Assembly: GCA_902515405.1 (NCBI GenBank)
Contig: CABXUS010000001.1
Span: forward strand, 90,639-128,705
Reading direction: 5' to 3'
DNA from: an uncultured Bacteroidota bacterium
GTDB lineage: Bacteria > Bacteroidota > Bacteroidia > Flavobacteriales > Flavobacteriaceae
Length of the DNA: 38,067 nt
A program made the position numbers and the translations under genes. The notes below the pieces were generated by a model. That model made no database searches. It was given only the letters and a program-made list of their open reading frames with translations, and had not been told where the DNA came from. Of the stretch, positions 18,327 through 28,496 are shown in pieces; the stretch's first letter is position 1; each line of letters opens with the position of its first letter.

Positions 18327-19151
18327 ATGCCACCAATTAAATCATTAAAACCAATAACACCAGGACAACGAGGAAGAACCGTGAATGGTTTTGATACTAT
18401 TACTACTAATAAACCTGAAAAATCCTTATTAGTTCCAGCTAAAAGGTCTGGAGGACGAAATAGTCAGGGTAAAATGACGATGAAGTATAGAGGTGGTGGT
18501 CATAAGAAAAAATACAGACTTATTGATTTCAAAAGAGATAGAAAAGATGAAAATGCTGAGATACTCAGTATTGAATATGATCCAAATCGATCTGCATTTA
18601 TAGGACTAATAAAGTTTGATGATGGTGAGAAGAGATATATTATTGCTCCAAAGGGTTTAAAAGTTGGACAAAAAGTTGTTTCAGGAGATAATGTTTCTCC
18701 TCAAATAGGTAATTGTATGCCACTTTCATCAATACCCCTTGGTACTACGATATGTTGTATTGAATTGACACCAGGTAGAGGTGCAGTTCTTGCTAGAAGT
18801 GCGGGTTCATTTGCTCAATTAATGGCAAGAGATGGAAAGTTTGCAACTATCAAGTTACCATCAGGTGAGACTAGATTAATTCTTGTTAATTGTTATGCAA
18901 TGATTGGTTTAGTTTCTAATTCTGACCATCAATTAGTTGTTTCTGGAAAAGCTGGTAGATCAAGATGGCTTGGAAGAAGACCTAGAACAAGAGCCGTAGT
19001 TATGAATCCTGTTGATCATCCAATGGGAGGCGGTGAAGGTAAAGCATCCGGAGGTCACCCAAGATCTAAAAAAGGTATACCTGCTAAAGGATACCGAACA
19101 AGAAATAAGAAAAAATTTAGTAATAAGTTCATTATTGAAAAAAGAAAATAA
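18327..19151 (+). CDS. rplB: 50S ribosomal protein L2
   Basis: L2 is a primary rRNA-binding protein needed for subunit association and peptidyl transfer. The 274 residues include [22 protein letters not shown] near 47-68 and the C-terminal active-region motif [21 protein letters not shown]. In this motif the E. coli-type DHPHGGGEG has Met in place of the second His, a substitution I recall as usual in Bacteroidetes; the first His is kept. Confidence 0.99.
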   Translation: MPPIKSLKPITPGQRGRTVNGFDTITTNKPEKSLLVPAKRSGGRNSQGKMTMKYRGGGHKKKYRLIDFKRDRKDENAEILSIEYDPNRSAFIGLIKFDDGEKRYIIAPKGLKVGQKVVSGDNVSPQIGNCMPLSSIPLGTTICCIELTPGRGAVLARSAGSFAQLMARDGKFATIKLPSGETRLILVNCYAMIGLVSNSDHQLVVSGKAGRSRWLGRRPRTRAVVMNPVDHPMGGGEGKASGGHPRSKKGIPAKGYRTRNKKKFSNKFIIEKRK

Positions 19152-19153
19152 TT

Positions 19154-19420
19154 ATGCCAAGATCACTTAAAAAAGGACCCTACGTGAAACTAAGTTTGTT
19201 GAAAAAAGTTCAAGCTAATCTTGATTCAAACAAAAAAAGTGTTATAAAGACATGGTCTAGATCTTCTATGATTATTCCTGATTTTGTTGGACAAACTATT
19301 GCAGTTTATAATGGTAGACAATTCGTTCCTGTATACATTACTGAAAATATGGTTGGACATAAATTAGGTGAGTTTTCACCTACTAGATCTTTTAGAGGAC
19401 ATGGGGGTGGAAGAAAATAA
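19154..19420 (+). CDS. rpsS: 30S ribosomal protein S19
   Basis: S19 is a 30S head protein contacting the A-site finger. The 88 residues begin [11 protein letters not shown] and end with the conserved [19 protein letters not shown]. It is two bases after rplB and five before rplV. Confidence 0.99.
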   Translation: MPRSLKKGPYVKLSLLKKVQANLDSNKKSVIKTWSRSSMIIPDFVGQTIAVYNGRQFVPVYITENMVGHKLGEFSPTRSFRGHGGGRK

Positions 19421-19425
19421 ATAAT

Positions 19426-19833
19426 ATGGGTTCAAGAAAAAGAAATAAAGCAGAAGAATTAAAAGAGCTTAACAAAAACAGAGTTTTTGCTAAACTTAAT
19501 AATTGTCCTACTTCGCCTAGAAAAATGCGTTTAGTTGCTGATCAGGTAAGGGGTAAGAAAGTTGATAAAGCTTTATCTATTTTAAAATTTAGTCAAAAAC
19601 AACCTTCTCTAAGATTGGAGAAGCTTTTATTATCTGCCATCAATAATTGGCAACAAAAGAATCCTGATTCAGATATTGAAAAAGAAAACTTGTATATAAG
19701 TGAAATAAAAGTTGATAGTGCTGGAATGTTAAAGAGATTAAGACCCGCCCCTCAAGGAAGGGCTCATAGAATTAGAAAGAGATCCAATCATGTTACTTTA
19801 GTTTTAGATAATTTAAATAAAACTCAAGATTAA
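19426..19833 (+). CDS. rplV: 50S ribosomal protein L22
   Basis: L22 spans the 50S with a hairpin that forms part of the exit tunnel. The 135 residues have a 20-residue charged N-terminal addition, then [21 protein letters not shown] and the beta-hairpin [24 protein letters not shown]. Two bases separate it from rpsC. Confidence 0.98.
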   Translation: MGSRKRNKAEELKELNKNRVFAKLNNCPTSPRKMRLVADQVRGKKVDKALSILKFSQKQPSLRLEKLLLSAINNWQQKNPDSDIEKENLYISEIKVDSAGMLKRLRPAPQGRAHRIRKRSNHVTLVLDNLNKTQD

Positions 19834-19835
19834 TT

Positions 19836-20534
19836 ATGGGACAAAAAACTAATCCAATAGGAAATAGACTAGGAATCATAAGAGGTTGGGAATCTAACTG
19901 GTATGGTGGTAAGAGTTTTGGAAATATGATTGCAGAAGATGATAAAATAAGAAAATATATTTTCACTCGTCTTGCTAAAGCAAGTGTTTCAAGAGTTATT
20001 ATTGAAAGAACATTAAAGTTAGTAACTATAACAATTACGACTGCTAGACCTGGAATTATTATTGGAAAAGCGGGACAGGAAGTTGATAAATTAAAAGAAG
20101 AATTAAAAAAATTATCTGGTAAAGACATTCAACTAAATATTGTTGAAATTAAAAGACCAGAACTTGAAGCTCAGTTAGTAGCATCATCCATCGCTCGTCA
20201 AATTGAAAATAGAATTTCATTTAGAAGAGCTATTAAAATGTCAATTGCTGCAACAATGAGAATGAATGCTGAAGGAATAAAAGTACAGATTTCTGGAAGA
20301 TTAAATGGTGCTGAAATGGCTAGAACAGAATCTTATAAAGAGGGAAGAATTCCACTTTCTACATTTAGAGCTGACATTGACTATGCATTAGTTGAAGCGC
20401 ATACAACTTATGGTAGACTTGGAGTGAAGGTATGGATTATGAAAGGAGAGGTTTATGGTAAAAGAGAACTTTCACCACTTGTTGGTTTAAGTATGGTTAA
20501 GAAAAAGAAAAATAATAAACAAAGAAGAAGATAA
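19836..20534 (+). CDS. rpsC: 30S ribosomal protein S3
   Basis: S3 helps form the mRNA entry tunnel and has helicase activity. The 232 residues begin [18 protein letters not shown], include the KH-domain loop [13 protein letters not shown] (about 73-85) and the C-terminal [16 protein letters not shown]. The tail is lysine/arginine-rich ([11 protein letters not shown]). Confidence 0.99.
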   Translation: MGQKTNPIGNRLGIIRGWESNWYGGKSFGNMIAEDDKIRKYIFTRLAKASVSRVIIERTLKLVTITITTARPGIIIGKAGQEVDKLKEELKKLSGKDIQLNIVEIKRPELEAQLVASSIARQIENRISFRRAIKMSIAATMRMNAEGIKVQISGRLNGAEMARTESYKEGRIPLSTFRADIDYALVEAHTTYGRLGVKVWIMKGEVYGKRELSPLVGLSMVKKKKNNKQRRR

Positions 20535-20542
20535 ATTAAAAT

Positions 20543-20965
20543 ATGTTATCACCAAAAAGACAGAAATTTAGAAAAATGCAAAAAGGTAGGATGAAGGGTG
20601 TCTCCCAAAGAGGTCACAGGTTATCCAACGGTATGTATGGTATCAAATCTCTTCAGTCTAAGTTTATTACATCCCGACAGATTGAAGCTGCAAGGATTGC
20701 TGCAACTAGATATATGAAAAGAGAAGGTCAGCTTTGGATTAAAATTTTTCCAGATAAACCTATAACTAAGAAGCCATTAGAAGTTAGAATGGGTAAAGGT
20801 AAAGGTGCTCCAGAGTATTTTGTTGCTGTAGTTAAGCCTGGTAGAATTATGTTTGAAGTTGCTGGTGTTAATATAGACACTGCTAAAGAAGCTTTAAGAT
20901 TAGCTGCTCAAAAATTACCTGTAAAAACGAAGTTTATTATTGCTAATGACTATGAACTTGTTTAA
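20543..20965 (+). CDS. rplP: 50S ribosomal protein L16
   Basis: L16 contacts the A-site tRNA elbow and is required for late 50S maturation. The 140 residues begin [19 protein letters not shown] and include [29 protein letters not shown] and [19 protein letters not shown]. Its stop codon abuts the rpmC ATG directly. Confidence 0.99.
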   Translation: MLSPKRQKFRKMQKGRMKGVSQRGHRLSNGMYGIKSLQSKFITSRQIEAARIAATRYMKREGQLWIKIFPDKPITKKPLEVRMGKGKGAPEYFVAVVKPGRIMFEVAGVNIDTAKEALRLAAQKLPVKTKFIIANDYELV

Positions 20966-21160
20966 ATGATGAAACAAAAAGAAATTATAATATTATCTGA
21001 TGATGAGCTTAATGATAAGCTTGATGCATTAAAAAAGAGCTTACATGATATAAAACTTACTCATGTAGTTTCACCTATTGAGAATCCTCTTCAGATTAGA
21101 AATTTAAAAAGAACGATAGCTAGATTAAAAACTGAAGTTTTTAAAAGAACTAATAAATAA
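20966..21160 (+). CDS. rpmC: 50S ribosomal protein L29
   Basis: L29 lies near the tunnel exit next to L23. The 64-residue two-helix protein has the family [20 protein letters not shown] segment. Two ATG codons stand in tandem (20966 and 20969), so the true N-terminus may be one residue shorter. Confidence 0.97.
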   Translation: MMKQKEIIILSDDELNDKLDALKKSLHDIKLTHVVSPIENPLQIRNLKRTIARLKTEVFKRTNK

Positions 21161-21162
21161 TT

Positions 21163-21420
21163 ATGGAAAAGAGAAATTTAAGAAAAGAAAGAATTGGCAT
21201 AGTTACTAGTAATAAAATGCAAAAATCTATAGTTGTTTCTGAAGTTGGTAAAGTTAAACATCCAATGTATGGGAAGTTCGTTTTAAAAACAAAAAAATAT
21301 CAAGTTCACGATGAAAAAAATGAATGCGGTGAAGGTGATGTTGTAAAAATCATGGAAACTAAGCCAATTAGTAAATATAAAAGATGGAGATTGGTTGAAA
21401 TAATTGAAAAAGCTAAATAA
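21163..21420 (+). CDS. rpsQ: 30S ribosomal protein S17
   Basis: S17 is an early-assembling OB-fold protein of the 30S body. The 85 residues contain [28 protein letters not shown] and the [23 protein letters not shown] end. Three bases separate it from rplN. Confidence 0.98.
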   Translation: MEKRNLRKERIGIVTSNKMQKSIVVSEVGKVKHPMYGKFVLKTKKYQVHDEKNECGEGDVVKIMETKPISKYKRWRLVEIIEKAK

Positions 21421-21423
21421 TAT

Positions 21424-21792
21424 ATGTTACAGCAAGAAAGTAGATTATTAGTCGCAGACAACACAGGGGCAAAACAAGTTTTGACCATTAGAGTTCTTGG
21501 TGGAACAAAAAAAAGGTATGCTTCATTGGGAGATAAGATTGTTGTAACAATTAAACAAGCAACTCCAAATGGTACTGTTAAAAAAGGACAAGTTTCAACA
21601 GCTGTAGTTGTAAGAACTCAAAAAGAAGTAAGGAGAAAGGATGGTTCTTACATTAGATTTGATGATAATGCATGTGTTTTATTAGATGCTGCTGGTGAGA
21701 TGAGAGGAACTAGAGTTTTTGGGCCTGTTGCTAGAGAGCTTAGAGATAAAAATTTTATGAAAATTGTGTCATTAGCACCTGAAGTTTTATAA
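21424..21792 (+). CDS. rplN: 50S ribosomal protein L14
   Basis: L14 forms an intersubunit bridge and is the binding site of the silencing factor RsfS. The 122 residues begin [19 protein letters not shown] and include [36 protein letters not shown]. It is the first gene of the classical spc block, but no promoter is evident in the 3-base gap before it. Confidence 0.99.
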   Translation: MLQQESRLLVADNTGAKQVLTIRVLGGTKKRYASLGDKIVVTIKQATPNGTVKKGQVSTAVVVRTQKEVRRKDGSYIRFDDNACVLLDAAGEMRGTRVFGPVARELRDKNFMKIVSLAPEVL

Positions 21793-21794
21793 TT

Positions 21795-22097
21795 ATGAAA
21801 TTTAAAGTTGGAGATAATGTAAAAATAATTGCTGGAGACCAAAAGGGTTCATCAGGTAAGATTATAAAAATTTTTAGATCAAAAAATAAGGCTTTAGTTG
21901 AAGGTATGAATATGGTTAAAAAGCATAATAAACCTAATGCTAATAACCCTAAAGGTGGTATTGTAGAAAAAGAAGCACCAATCCATGTTTCAAATTTATC
22001 TTTTGTAACAAAAGATGGAGAACCAACTAGAGTTGCTTATAAAGTTGAAGATGGTAAAAAAGTAAGAGTTGCAATTAAAACTAAAGAAATTATATAA
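21795..22097 (+). CDS. rplX: 50S ribosomal protein L24
   Basis: L24 is an assembly-initiator protein of the 50S subunit. The 100 residues carry the KOW motif near the N-terminus ([18 protein letters not shown]) and the [31 protein letters not shown] segment. Confidence 0.98.
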   Translation: MKFKVGDNVKIIAGDQKGSSGKIIKIFRSKNKALVEGMNMVKKHNKPNANNPKGGIVEKEAPIHVSNLSFVTKDGEPTRVAYKVEDGKKVRVAIKTKEII

Positions 22098-22099
22098 TT

Positions 22100-22651
22100 A
22101 TGTCTTACATACCTAGATTAAAGAAAGATTATAAGGAAAATGCAACTAATGCTATTAAAGAAGCTCATGGTTTAAAAAATATTATGGAGGTTCCTAAATT
22201 AAAAAAGATTGTTATAAGTAGAGGCGTTGGAGCAGCTGTTTCTGATAAAAAACTTATTGAATATGCCGTCGAAGAATTAACATCAATTTCTGGTCAAAAA
22301 GCAATTGCAACAAAATCTAAGAAAGACGTTGCAACTTTTAAACTTAGAAAAGGTATGCCTATTGGAGCTAAAGTAACTTTGAGAGGAAATATAATGTATG
22401 AGTTTTTAGATAGACTAATAACAGCAGCTTTGCCAAGAGTTAGAGAATTCCAAGGGATTAAAAACTCTGGCTTTGATGGTAGAGGTAACTATACTTTAGG
22501 CGTTACTGAGCAAATAATTTTTCCAGAAATTGATATTGATAAAATAAACAATATTTCAGGAATGGATATTACTTTTGTTACATCAACAAATGATGATAGT
22601 TTAGCAAAAAGTTTATTAAAAGAATTGGGATTACCATTTAAAAAGAATTAG
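22100..22651 (+). CDS. rplE: 50S ribosomal protein L5
   Basis: L5 binds 5S rRNA and contacts the P-site tRNA. The 183 residues include the [23 protein letters not shown] segment, [19 protein letters not shown] and the C-terminal [14 protein letters not shown] block. Confidence 0.99.
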   Translation: MSYIPRLKKDYKENATNAIKEAHGLKNIMEVPKLKKIVISRGVGAAVSDKKLIEYAVEELTSISGQKAIATKSKKDVATFKLRKGMPIGAKVTLRGNIMYEFLDRLITAALPRVREFQGIKNSGFDGRGNYTLGVTEQIIFPEIDIDKINNISGMDITFVTSTNDDSLAKSLLKELGLPFKKN

Positions 22652-22654
22652 TAT

Positions 22655-22924
22655 ATGGCAAAAGAATCAATGAAAGCTCGTGAAGTAAAAAGAGCAAAAA
22701 TGTGTGCAAAGTATGCAGATAAAAGGAAAGCTTTGAAAGCTGCTGGTGATTATAATGGTTTACAAAAATTGCCAAAAAACTCATCACCTGTTAGAACACA
22801 TAACAGATGTAAAATTACAGGAAGACCAAAGGGCTATATGAGACAATTTGGAATTTCAAGAGTAATGTTCAGGGAAATGGCTAATAAAGGTTTAATTCCA
22901 GGTGTAAGAAAAGCAAGTTGGTAG
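22655..22924 (+). CDS. rpsN: 30S ribosomal protein S14, zinc-free type
   Basis: S14 is a late-assembling 30S head protein. The 89 residues match the long form that lacks the CxxC...CxxC zinc ribbon (C17 and C52 are single cysteines), with the conserved [20 protein letters not shown] near 50-69 and a final ASW. Confidence 0.98.
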   Translation: MAKESMKAREVKRAKMCAKYADKRKALKAAGDYNGLQKLPKNSSPVRTHNRCKITGRPKGYMRQFGISRVMFREMANKGLIPGVRKASW

Positions 22925-22938
22925 TAAAAAAATAAGAA

Positions 22939-23337
22939 ATGAATACAGATCCAGTAGCAGATTATTTAACTAGAATTAGAAATGCAAATCAAGCAGGTTT
23001 AAAAACTGTTGAAATTCCTAATTCAAATATCAAGAAAGAAATTACTAAAATATTGGTAGACCAAGGTTTTATTCTTAATTATAAAATTATTGATGACAAT
23101 CTACAAGGTATTATCAAAATTGCATTAAAATATGACAAGATTACTAGTGAGCCTGTCATTAAAAATCTTCAAAGAGTTAGTAAGCCTGGATTAAGAAAAT
23201 ATTCCAACAGTAAGACTATTCCTAGAGTATTGAATGGATTAGGTATAAGTATAGTGTCCACATCTAAAGGTTTGATGACTGGAAAAAAAGCTAAAAGTGA
23301 AAACCTTGGTGGTGAAATAATTTGTAATGTTTATTAA
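22939..23337 (+). CDS. rpsH: 30S ribosomal protein S8
   Basis: S8 organises the central domain of 16S rRNA and, in E. coli, represses the spc operon. The 132 residues begin NTDPVADYLTRIRNA and end with GLGISIVSTSKGLMTGKKAKSENLGGEIICNVY. The 14-base gap from rpsN is wider than most in this operon. Confidence 0.98.
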   Translation: MNTDPVADYLTRIRNANQAGLKTVEIPNSNIKKEITKILVDQGFILNYKIIDDNLQGIIKIALKYDKITSEPVIKNLQRVSKPGLRKYSNSKTIPRVLNGLGISIVSTSKGLMTGKKAKSENLGGEIICNVY

Positions 23338-23346
23338 CTAATAATT

Positions 23347-23889
23347 ATGTCTAGAGTAGGTAACAGTCCAATTTTGATTCCTGAAGGTGTTAATGTGCAA
23401 ATTAATCCTAAAGATGTTATAATATCTGGAAAATTAGGTTCCTTGACTCAAACTTACGATACTATCTCAGTTGAAAAGAAAGAAAATCAACTTTTAGTTT
23501 CAAGAGAAAATAATAATAATGAACATAAATCGAAGCATGGATTGTATAGGTCGTTATTTGCAAATATGGTTACAGGTGTTAGTGAAGGATATACCATAGA
23601 CTTAGAATTAGTTGGTGTTGGTTACAGAGCCTCTAACTCAGGTCAGAATTTACAAATAGCCTTAGGTTTTTCTCACAACATTGTTATTAAATTAGCTGAT
23701 GAAGTAAAAGTCCAAACTATTAGTGAAAAAGGGGCTAATCCAATTATAAAACTTACCTCTCATGATAAACAATTAGTAGGTATGGTTGCTGCAAAAATTA
23801 GATCATTCAGAAAACCTGAGCCATATAAAGGTAAAGGAGTAAGATATGTTGGTGAACAAATAAGAAGAAAAGCAGGTAAATCTGCATAA
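23347..23889 (+). CDS. rplF: 50S ribosomal protein L6
   Basis: L6 lies near the sarcin-ricin loop and factor-binding site. The 180 residues begin [15 protein letters not shown] and include the C-terminal [21 protein letters not shown] signature. Confidence 0.99.
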   Translation: MSRVGNSPILIPEGVNVQINPKDVIISGKLGSLTQTYDTISVEKKENQLLVSRENNNNEHKSKHGLYRSLFANMVTGVSEGYTIDLELVGVGYRASNSGQNLQIALGFSHNIVIKLADEVKVQTISEKGANPIIKLTSHDKQLVGMVAAKIRSFRKPEPYKGKGVRYVGEQIRRKAGKSA

Positions 23890-23899
23890 TAAAACTAAA

Positions 23900-24256
23900 A
23901 TGACTAAGAAAACAACATTAAAGAGAAATAAAATTAAAAAGAGAATTAGAAAAATAGTTTTTGGAACTAAGGATATACCAAGGTTAACTGTTTTTAGAAG
24001 TAATAAAGAAATTTATGCTCAAATCATTGATGATGTAAGTGCTAACACAATTGTTGCAGCATCATCAACTGACAAGGATTTAAAATTAAAAACAACAAAT
24101 AAAACAGAAATTTCTAAAATTGTTGGTGATTCAATTGGAAAGAAAGCTCTTAAAGCTGGTATTAAAAAAATATCTTTTGATAGAAATGGATATTTATATC
24201 ATGGTAGAGTAAAATCTTTAGCTGATGGTGCTAGACAAGCTGGATTAAATTTTTAA
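23900..24256 (+). CDS. rplR: 50S ribosomal protein L18
   Basis: L18 binds 5S rRNA with L5. The 118 residues include [31 protein letters not shown] and the C-terminal [26 protein letters not shown]. Confidence 0.98.
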   Translation: MTKKTTLKRNKIKKRIRKIVFGTKDIPRLTVFRSNKEIYAQIIDDVSANTIVAASSTDKDLKLKTTNKTEISKIVGDSIGKKALKAGIKKISFDRNGYLYHGRVKSLADGARQAGLNF

Positions 24257-24261
24257 TTAGT

Positions 24262-24780
24262 ATGAAGAAAAAAAATATGGAATTTGTTAAGCCTGGAGGA
24301 CTAGATCTAAAAGATAGATTAGTAAGTATTCAAAGGGTAACAAAAGTTACAAAAGGTGGACGTGCATTTGGTTTTTCAGCAATTGTAATTGTTGGTAATG
24401 AGGAGGGTGTAGTTGGTTATGGTTTAGGTAAAGCTAAAGAGGTATCAATAGCTATATCAAAAGCAGTTGAAGATGCAAAAAAGAATTTAGTTAAAATTCC
24501 TCTTTTTAATTCAACAATTCCTCACGAACAAAAAGGTAAGCATGGTGGTGCAAGAGTGTATATTCAACCTGCATCTCAGGGTACTGGTGTTATTGCTGGT
24601 GGTGCAGTTAGAGCTGTTTTAGAAGCAGTAGGAGTACAAGACGTTTTGTCAAAATCACAAGGGTCTTCTAATCCGCACAATGTTGTTAAAGCCACATTTG
24701 ATGCTCTTTTTAAATTAAGAGATGCTAATAAAGTTGCGCAAGAAAGAGGTATCTCTTTAGATAAAGTATTTAATGGTTAA
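24262..24780 (+). CDS. rpsE: 30S ribosomal protein S5
   Basis: S5 shapes the mRNA entry site and decoding accuracy. The 172 residues include the double-stranded-RNA-binding-like segment [23 protein letters not shown] and [20 protein letters not shown]. The extreme N-terminus (KKKNMEF) is variable, so a start at the second Met is possible. Confidence 0.98.
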   Translation: MKKKNMEFVKPGGLDLKDRLVSIQRVTKVTKGGRAFGFSAIVIVGNEEGVVGYGLGKAKEVSIAISKAVEDAKKNLVKIPLFNSTIPHEQKGKHGGARVYIQPASQGTGVIAGGAVRAVLEAVGVQDVLSKSQGSSNPHNVVKATFDALFKLRDANKVAQERGISLDKVFNG

Positions 24781-24784
24781 TATT

Positions 24785-24961
24785 ATGAGTACAATTAAAA
24801 TTAAACAAATTAGAAGTAAAATTAGAAGGCCAAAAGATCAAAAGAAAACTCTTGAAGCCCTTGGTTTAAGAAAAATTGGTCATATTGTTGAGCATAAGAA
24901 AACTCCTTCAATTGAAGGAATGATAGCAAAAGTTAGTCATTTAATTACAGTTATTGAATAA
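24785..24961 (+). CDS. rpmD: 50S ribosomal protein L30
   Basis: L30 is a small 50S protein. From the ATG at 24785 it has 58 residues (STIKIKQIRSKIRRPKDQKKTLEALGLRK at the start), the normal length. An in-frame ATG at 24773 lies inside the 3' end of rpsE and would add four residues; the downstream ATG, four bases after the rpsE stop, is the better choice. Confidence 0.96.
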   Translation: MSTIKIKQIRSKIRRPKDQKKTLEALGLRKIGHIVEHKKTPSIEGMIAKVSHLITVIE

Positions 24962-24962
24962 A

Positions 24963-25418
24963 ATGGATTTATCAAATTTAAGCCCTCAAAAGGGATCGGT
25001 TACGAGTAAAAAGAAGAGAATTGGCAGGGGTCAAGGCTCTGGAAAAGGAGGTACATCAACAAGAGGACATAATGGTGCTAAATCCAGGTCAGGATATTCA
25101 AAAAAACTTGGTTTTGAAGGTGGTCAAATGCCATTGCAAAGGAGAATACCAAAATTTGGTTTTACAAATATTAATAGAGTAGAATACAAACCTGTAAATC
25201 TTGACTCAATACAATTATTGATTGATAATAAAAAAGTAAAGAAAAAAACTATTGATATTGAAACGTTAATTATTAATGGATTTGTTAAAAAGAAAGATCT
25301 TGTTAAAATTTTAGGAAGAGGAGAACTAAAATCTGCTGTAAAAGTTGAAGCTCATAGTTTCTCTGAGTCGGCTAAAAAAATGATTGAAAAAGCTGGTGGT
25401 GAAATTAAAATTATTTAA
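24963..25418 (+). CDS. rplO: 50S ribosomal protein L15
   Basis: L15 is a late 50S assembly protein with a glycine-rich extended N-terminus. From the ATG at 24963 it has 151 residues, beginning MDLSNLSPQKGS and including RIGRGQGSGKGGTSTRGHNGAKSRSG. An earlier in-frame TTG at 24954 lies inside rpmD and is rejected. The secY ATG follows its stop directly. Confidence 0.97.
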   Translation: MDLSNLSPQKGSVTSKKKRIGRGQGSGKGGTSTRGHNGAKSRSGYSKKLGFEGGQMPLQRRIPKFGFTNINRVEYKPVNLDSIQLLIDNKKVKKKTIDIETLIINGFVKKKDLVKILGRGELKSAVKVEAHSFSESAKKMIEKAGGEIKII

Positions 25419-26756
25419 ATGTTAAAATTTATAGAAACATTAAAAAATATTTGGACTATTGAGGAGTTAAGAAATAGAATTCTTATTACTCTTTTATTTT
25501 TAGCTGTATATCGTTTAGGCGCTCAGGTAGTTCTTCCTGGTGTTGATTATAATATCATTGCAAATGCTCAGATTGCAGGTGATGGTGGCCTGCTTGGTTT
25601 GTTAAATGCTTTTACGGGCGGTGCATTTGCTAATGCATCAGTTTTTGCATTAGGTATAATGCCTTATATATCTGCATCAATTGTAGTTCAATTAATGGGT
25701 GTTGCATTACCTTATTTACAAAAACTTCAAAAAGAAGGTGAAAGTGGAAGAAAAAAAATTACACAAATCACAAGATGGTTAACTATAGCGATTTGTGTAG
25801 TTCAAGCACCTGCATACATATATGGTCTAGGTGCTCTTGGCGTTCCAGATACAGCATTTATTTTAGGTAAAGGACCTTTTTTCTTAATACCCTCTGTTAT
25901 TATTTTAGTTACAGGTTGTGTATTTGCTATGTGGTTGGGTGAAAAGATTACTGATAGAGGAATAGGAAATGGAATTTCTTTATTGATTACAGTTGGTATT
26001 ATAGCCTCATTGCCGTTATCATTTACGCAAGAAGTTATTTCACAACTTTCAGGTTCAGGTGGCTTAATTATGGTAGCTATTGAATTTGTAATATGGATAA
26101 TTGTAATAGCATTATGTATTCTTTTAGTTCTTGCTGTCAGGCAAATTCCAGTTCAATATGCAAGAAGATCGGTTGCAGGTTCAGGTCCAAGTGGAGTTTA
26201 TTCAAAAAGACAGTATATCCCATTAAGGTTGAATGCATCAGGAGTTATGCCTATAATATTTGCACAGGCAATAATGTTTGCACCTGCATATCTTGGTCAA
26301 ATAATTGGAGGTTCATTTGGTCAATGGATGCAAACAGCATTTTCAAATATGTTTGGACTTGCATACAATATTTTATTTGGATTATTAATAATCCTTTTCA
26401 CATATTTTTATACAGCTATAACTGTTCCCACGAACAAGATGGCTGATGATTTAAAAAGAAGCGGTGGTTTTATACCTGGAATTAAGCCCGGAGGCGAAAC
26501 TGCAGACTTTCTTGATAAAATAATGTCCCTTATTACATTTCCTGGTTCAATTTTTCTTGCTGCAATTTCTGTCTTACCGGCTGTTATTGTTGCATTAATG
26601 AACATACAACAAGGATGGGCATTGTTTTATGGTGGTACATCACTTTTGATAATGGTTGGTGTAGCAATTGATACAATTCAACAGATTAATGCTTATTTAC
26701 TAAATAGACATTACGACGGTTTGATGAAAACAGGTAAAACTAGAAGGTTAGCATAA
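25419..26756 (+). CDS. secY: Protein translocase channel subunit SecY
   Basis: SecY forms the inner-membrane channel for exported and membrane proteins. The 445 residues have the expected ten membrane helices, beginning RNRILITLLFLAVYRLGAQVVLPGVD. The plug-region GGAFANASVFALGIMPYISASIVVQL and the cytoplasmic RRSVAGSGPSGVYSKRQYIPLRLNASGVMP loop are clear. It follows rplO with no gap and abuts infA. In many bacteria adk and map lie between secY and infA; both are missing here. Confidence 0.99.
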   Translation: MLKFIETLKNIWTIEELRNRILITLLFLAVYRLGAQVVLPGVDYNIIANAQIAGDGGLLGLLNAFTGGAFANASVFALGIMPYISASIVVQLMGVALPYLQKLQKEGESGRKKITQITRWLTIAICVVQAPAYIYGLGALGVPDTAFILGKGPFFLIPSVIILVTGCVFAMWLGEKITDRGIGNGISLLITVGIIASLPLSFTQEVISQLSGSGGLIMVAIEFVIWIIVIALCILLVLAVRQIPVQYARRSVAGSGPSGVYSKRQYIPLRLNASGVMPIIFAQAIMFAPAYLGQIIGGSFGQWMQTAFSNMFGLAYNILFGLLIILFTYFYTAITVPTNKMADDLKRSGGFIPGIKPGGETADFLDKIMSLITFPGSIFLAAISVLPAVIVALMNIQQGWALFYGGTSLLIMVGVAIDTIQQINAYLLNRHYDGLMKTGKTRRLA

Positions 26757-26972
26757 ATGGCAAAACAAGAGGCAATAGAACAGGATGGGGTAATAGTTGA
26801 AGCACTTTCAAATGCTATGTTTAGGGTAGAATTAAATAATGGTCATATTGTTACAGCCCATATTTCTGGTAAAATGAGGATGCATTATATTAAACTTTTA
26901 CCAGGGGATAAAGTAAAGTTACAAATGAGTCCTTATGATTTAAGTAAAGCAAGAATAACATTTAGACATTAA
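26757..26972 (+). CDS. infA: Translation initiation factor IF-1
   Basis: IF-1 blocks the A site during initiation. The 71-residue OB-fold protein contains [35 protein letters not shown] and the [12 protein letters not shown] end. Its ATG directly follows the secY stop. Confidence 0.99.
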   Translation: MAKQEAIEQDGVIVEALSNAMFRVELNNGHIVTAHISGKMRMHYIKLLPGDKVKLQMSPYDLSKARITFRH

Positions 26973-26975
26973 ATT

Positions 26976-27092
26976 ATGAAAGTTAGAGCATCAGTTAAAA
27001 AAAGAAGTCCAGAGTGTAAAATTGTTAGAAGAAAAGGAAGACTTTATGTAATAAACAAGAAAAATCCAAGATTTAAACAAAGACAAGGTTAA
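26976..27092 (+). CDS. rpmJ: 50S ribosomal protein L36, zinc ligands mostly lost
   Basis: This 38-codon gene reads [20 protein letters not shown] then [18 protein letters not shown], a full-length L36. Zinc-binding L36 has the pattern CxxC...C...H; here only one Cys (C14) remains, the others being Arg, Asn and Phe in my alignment, so it is a zinc-free form. It is three bases after infA and two before rpsM, the normal place. Confidence 0.97.
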   Translation: MKVRASVKKRSPECKIVRRKGRLYVINKKNPRFKQRQG

Positions 27093-27094
27093 TT

Positions 27095-27469
27095 ATGGCA
27101 AGAATTTCAGGTATAGATATTCCAAAAGAAAAAAGAGGTGTAGTATCATTAACTTACATCTATGGCATTGGTAATAGTAGAGCTAAAATGATTTTAGATA
27201 GCGCTAATGTAAGTCCAGACAAGAAAGTTTCAGAGTGGTCTGATGATGATACCACAAAAGTTAGATCGGCTGTGTCTCAATTGGTAATTGAAGGTGAATT
27301 GAGAGCTGAAAATCAAATTAATATTAAAAGATTAATGGATATTGGTTCTTATCGTGGTATAAGACATAGGCTTGGTTTACCTCTAAGAGGACAAAAAACT
27401 AAAAATAATTCTAGAACTAGAAAAGGAAAAAGAAAAACTGTTGCTAATAAAAAGAAAGTAACTAAATAG
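27095..27469 (+). CDS. rpsM: 30S ribosomal protein S13
   Basis: S13 contacts P-site tRNA and bridges to the 50S subunit. The 124 residues begin [26 protein letters not shown] and include [33 protein letters not shown]. It opens the classical alpha block without a visible separate promoter. Confidence 0.99.
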   Translation: MARISGIDIPKEKRGVVSLTYIYGIGNSRAKMILDSANVSPDKKVSEWSDDDTTKVRSAVSQLVIEGELRAENQINIKRLMDIGSYRGIRHRLGLPLRGQKTKNNSRTRKGKRKTVANKKKVTK

Positions 27470-27476
27470 TTAAAAT

Positions 27477-27860
27477 ATGGCTAAAGTTGTAAATAAAAAA
27501 AGAAAAGTTGTTGTTGAATCTTTTGGTGAAGTTCATATAAATGCTTCTTTCAATAATATAATTATCTCCTTTACAAACACTAAAGGGGAAGTTGTTTCGT
27601 GGTCATCAGCTGGAAAAATGGGTTTTAGAGGATCCAAAAAAAACACGCCTTATGCTGCACAACTTGCCGCTGAAGATGCTGTAAAAGTTGCCTATGACTC
27701 TGGTATGAGAAAAGTTAAAGTATATGTTAAAGGGCCAGGAAATGGAAGAGAATCAGCAATTAGAAGTATTCATAATGCTGGAATTGAAGTTACTGAGATT
27801 TTTGATGTTACTCCTATTCCTCACAATGGTTGTAGACCACCTAAAAGAAGAAGAGTTTAA
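27477..27860 (+). CDS. rpsK: 30S ribosomal protein S11
   Basis: S11 lies on the 30S platform near the E site. The 127 residues contain [41 protein letters not shown] and the invariant end [16 protein letters not shown]. Confidence 0.99.
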   Translation: MAKVVNKKRKVVVESFGEVHINASFNNIIISFTNTKGEVVSWSSAGKMGFRGSKKNTPYAAQLAAEDAVKVAYDSGMRKVKVYVKGPGNGRESAIRSIHNAGIEVTEIFDVTPIPHNGCRPPKRRRV

Positions 27861-27871
27861 AATATTTAATT

Positions 27872-28477
27872 ATGGCAAGATACACAGGACCTAAAACAAA
27901 AATATCTAGAAAATTTGGAGAGCCATTATTTGGACCTGATAAGTCTTTTGATAAAAAGAATTATCCACCTGGTCAACATGGACCAAATAAAAGAAGACAA
28001 AAGAAGTCAGAATATGCTGTTCAATTGATGGAAAAACAAAAGGCTAAGTATTTATATGGAATTCTTGAAAGACAATTTAGAAATTTATTTGAAAAGGCTA
28101 ATAAGAGTAAAGGTATTACAGGAGAGGTTTTATTACAACTTTGTGAATCAAGATTAGATAATTTAGTTTACAGAATGGGTATTGCTCCGACTAGAAGTGC
28201 AGCTAGACAGTTAGTTAGTCATGAGCACATTGTTGTTAATGGAAGTGTTTGTAATATACCGTCTAGAATAATTAAAATAAGTGAAAAAGTTGGAGTAAGA
28301 GAAAAATCCAAATCATTATCTGTTATCGAAGAATCACTTTCGAATAAAGATTCAGTATATGAATGGATTTCATGGGATAGTAGTAAGCTTGAAGGAATAT
28401 ACAATGTTCTTCCTGTAAGAGAACAAATTCCTGAAAATATTAAAGAGCAATTAATCGTCGAATTATATTCAAAATAA
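27872..28477 (+). CDS. rpsD: 30S ribosomal protein S4
   Basis: S4 is a primary 16S-binding protein and in E. coli represses the alpha operon. The 201 residues include [36 protein letters not shown] and the S4 RNA-binding domain [30 protein letters not shown]. It lacks the N-terminal zinc cysteines of some S4 proteins. A 19-base spacer made largely of TAA repeats precedes rpoA. Confidence 0.99.
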   Translation: MARYTGPKTKISRKFGEPLFGPDKSFDKKNYPPGQHGPNKRRQKKSEYAVQLMEKQKAKYLYGILERQFRNLFEKANKSKGITGEVLLQLCESRLDNLVYRMGIAPTRSAARQLVSHEHIVVNGSVCNIPSRIIKISEKVGVREKSKSLSVIEESLSNKDSVYEWISWDSSKLEGIYNVLPVREQIPENIKEQLIVELYSK

Positions 28478-28496
28478 TAATAATAACAATAAAACT

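Noticed and set aside
19793-20128. 111-residue minus-strand open frame across rplV/rpsC
   Set aside because: Antisense shadow of two certain ribosomal genes, with no own start signals or conserved features.
26093-26446. 117-residue open frame inside secY
   Set aside because: It is a Cys/Ser-rich frame-shifted shadow of the secY membrane segments with no recognisable domain.
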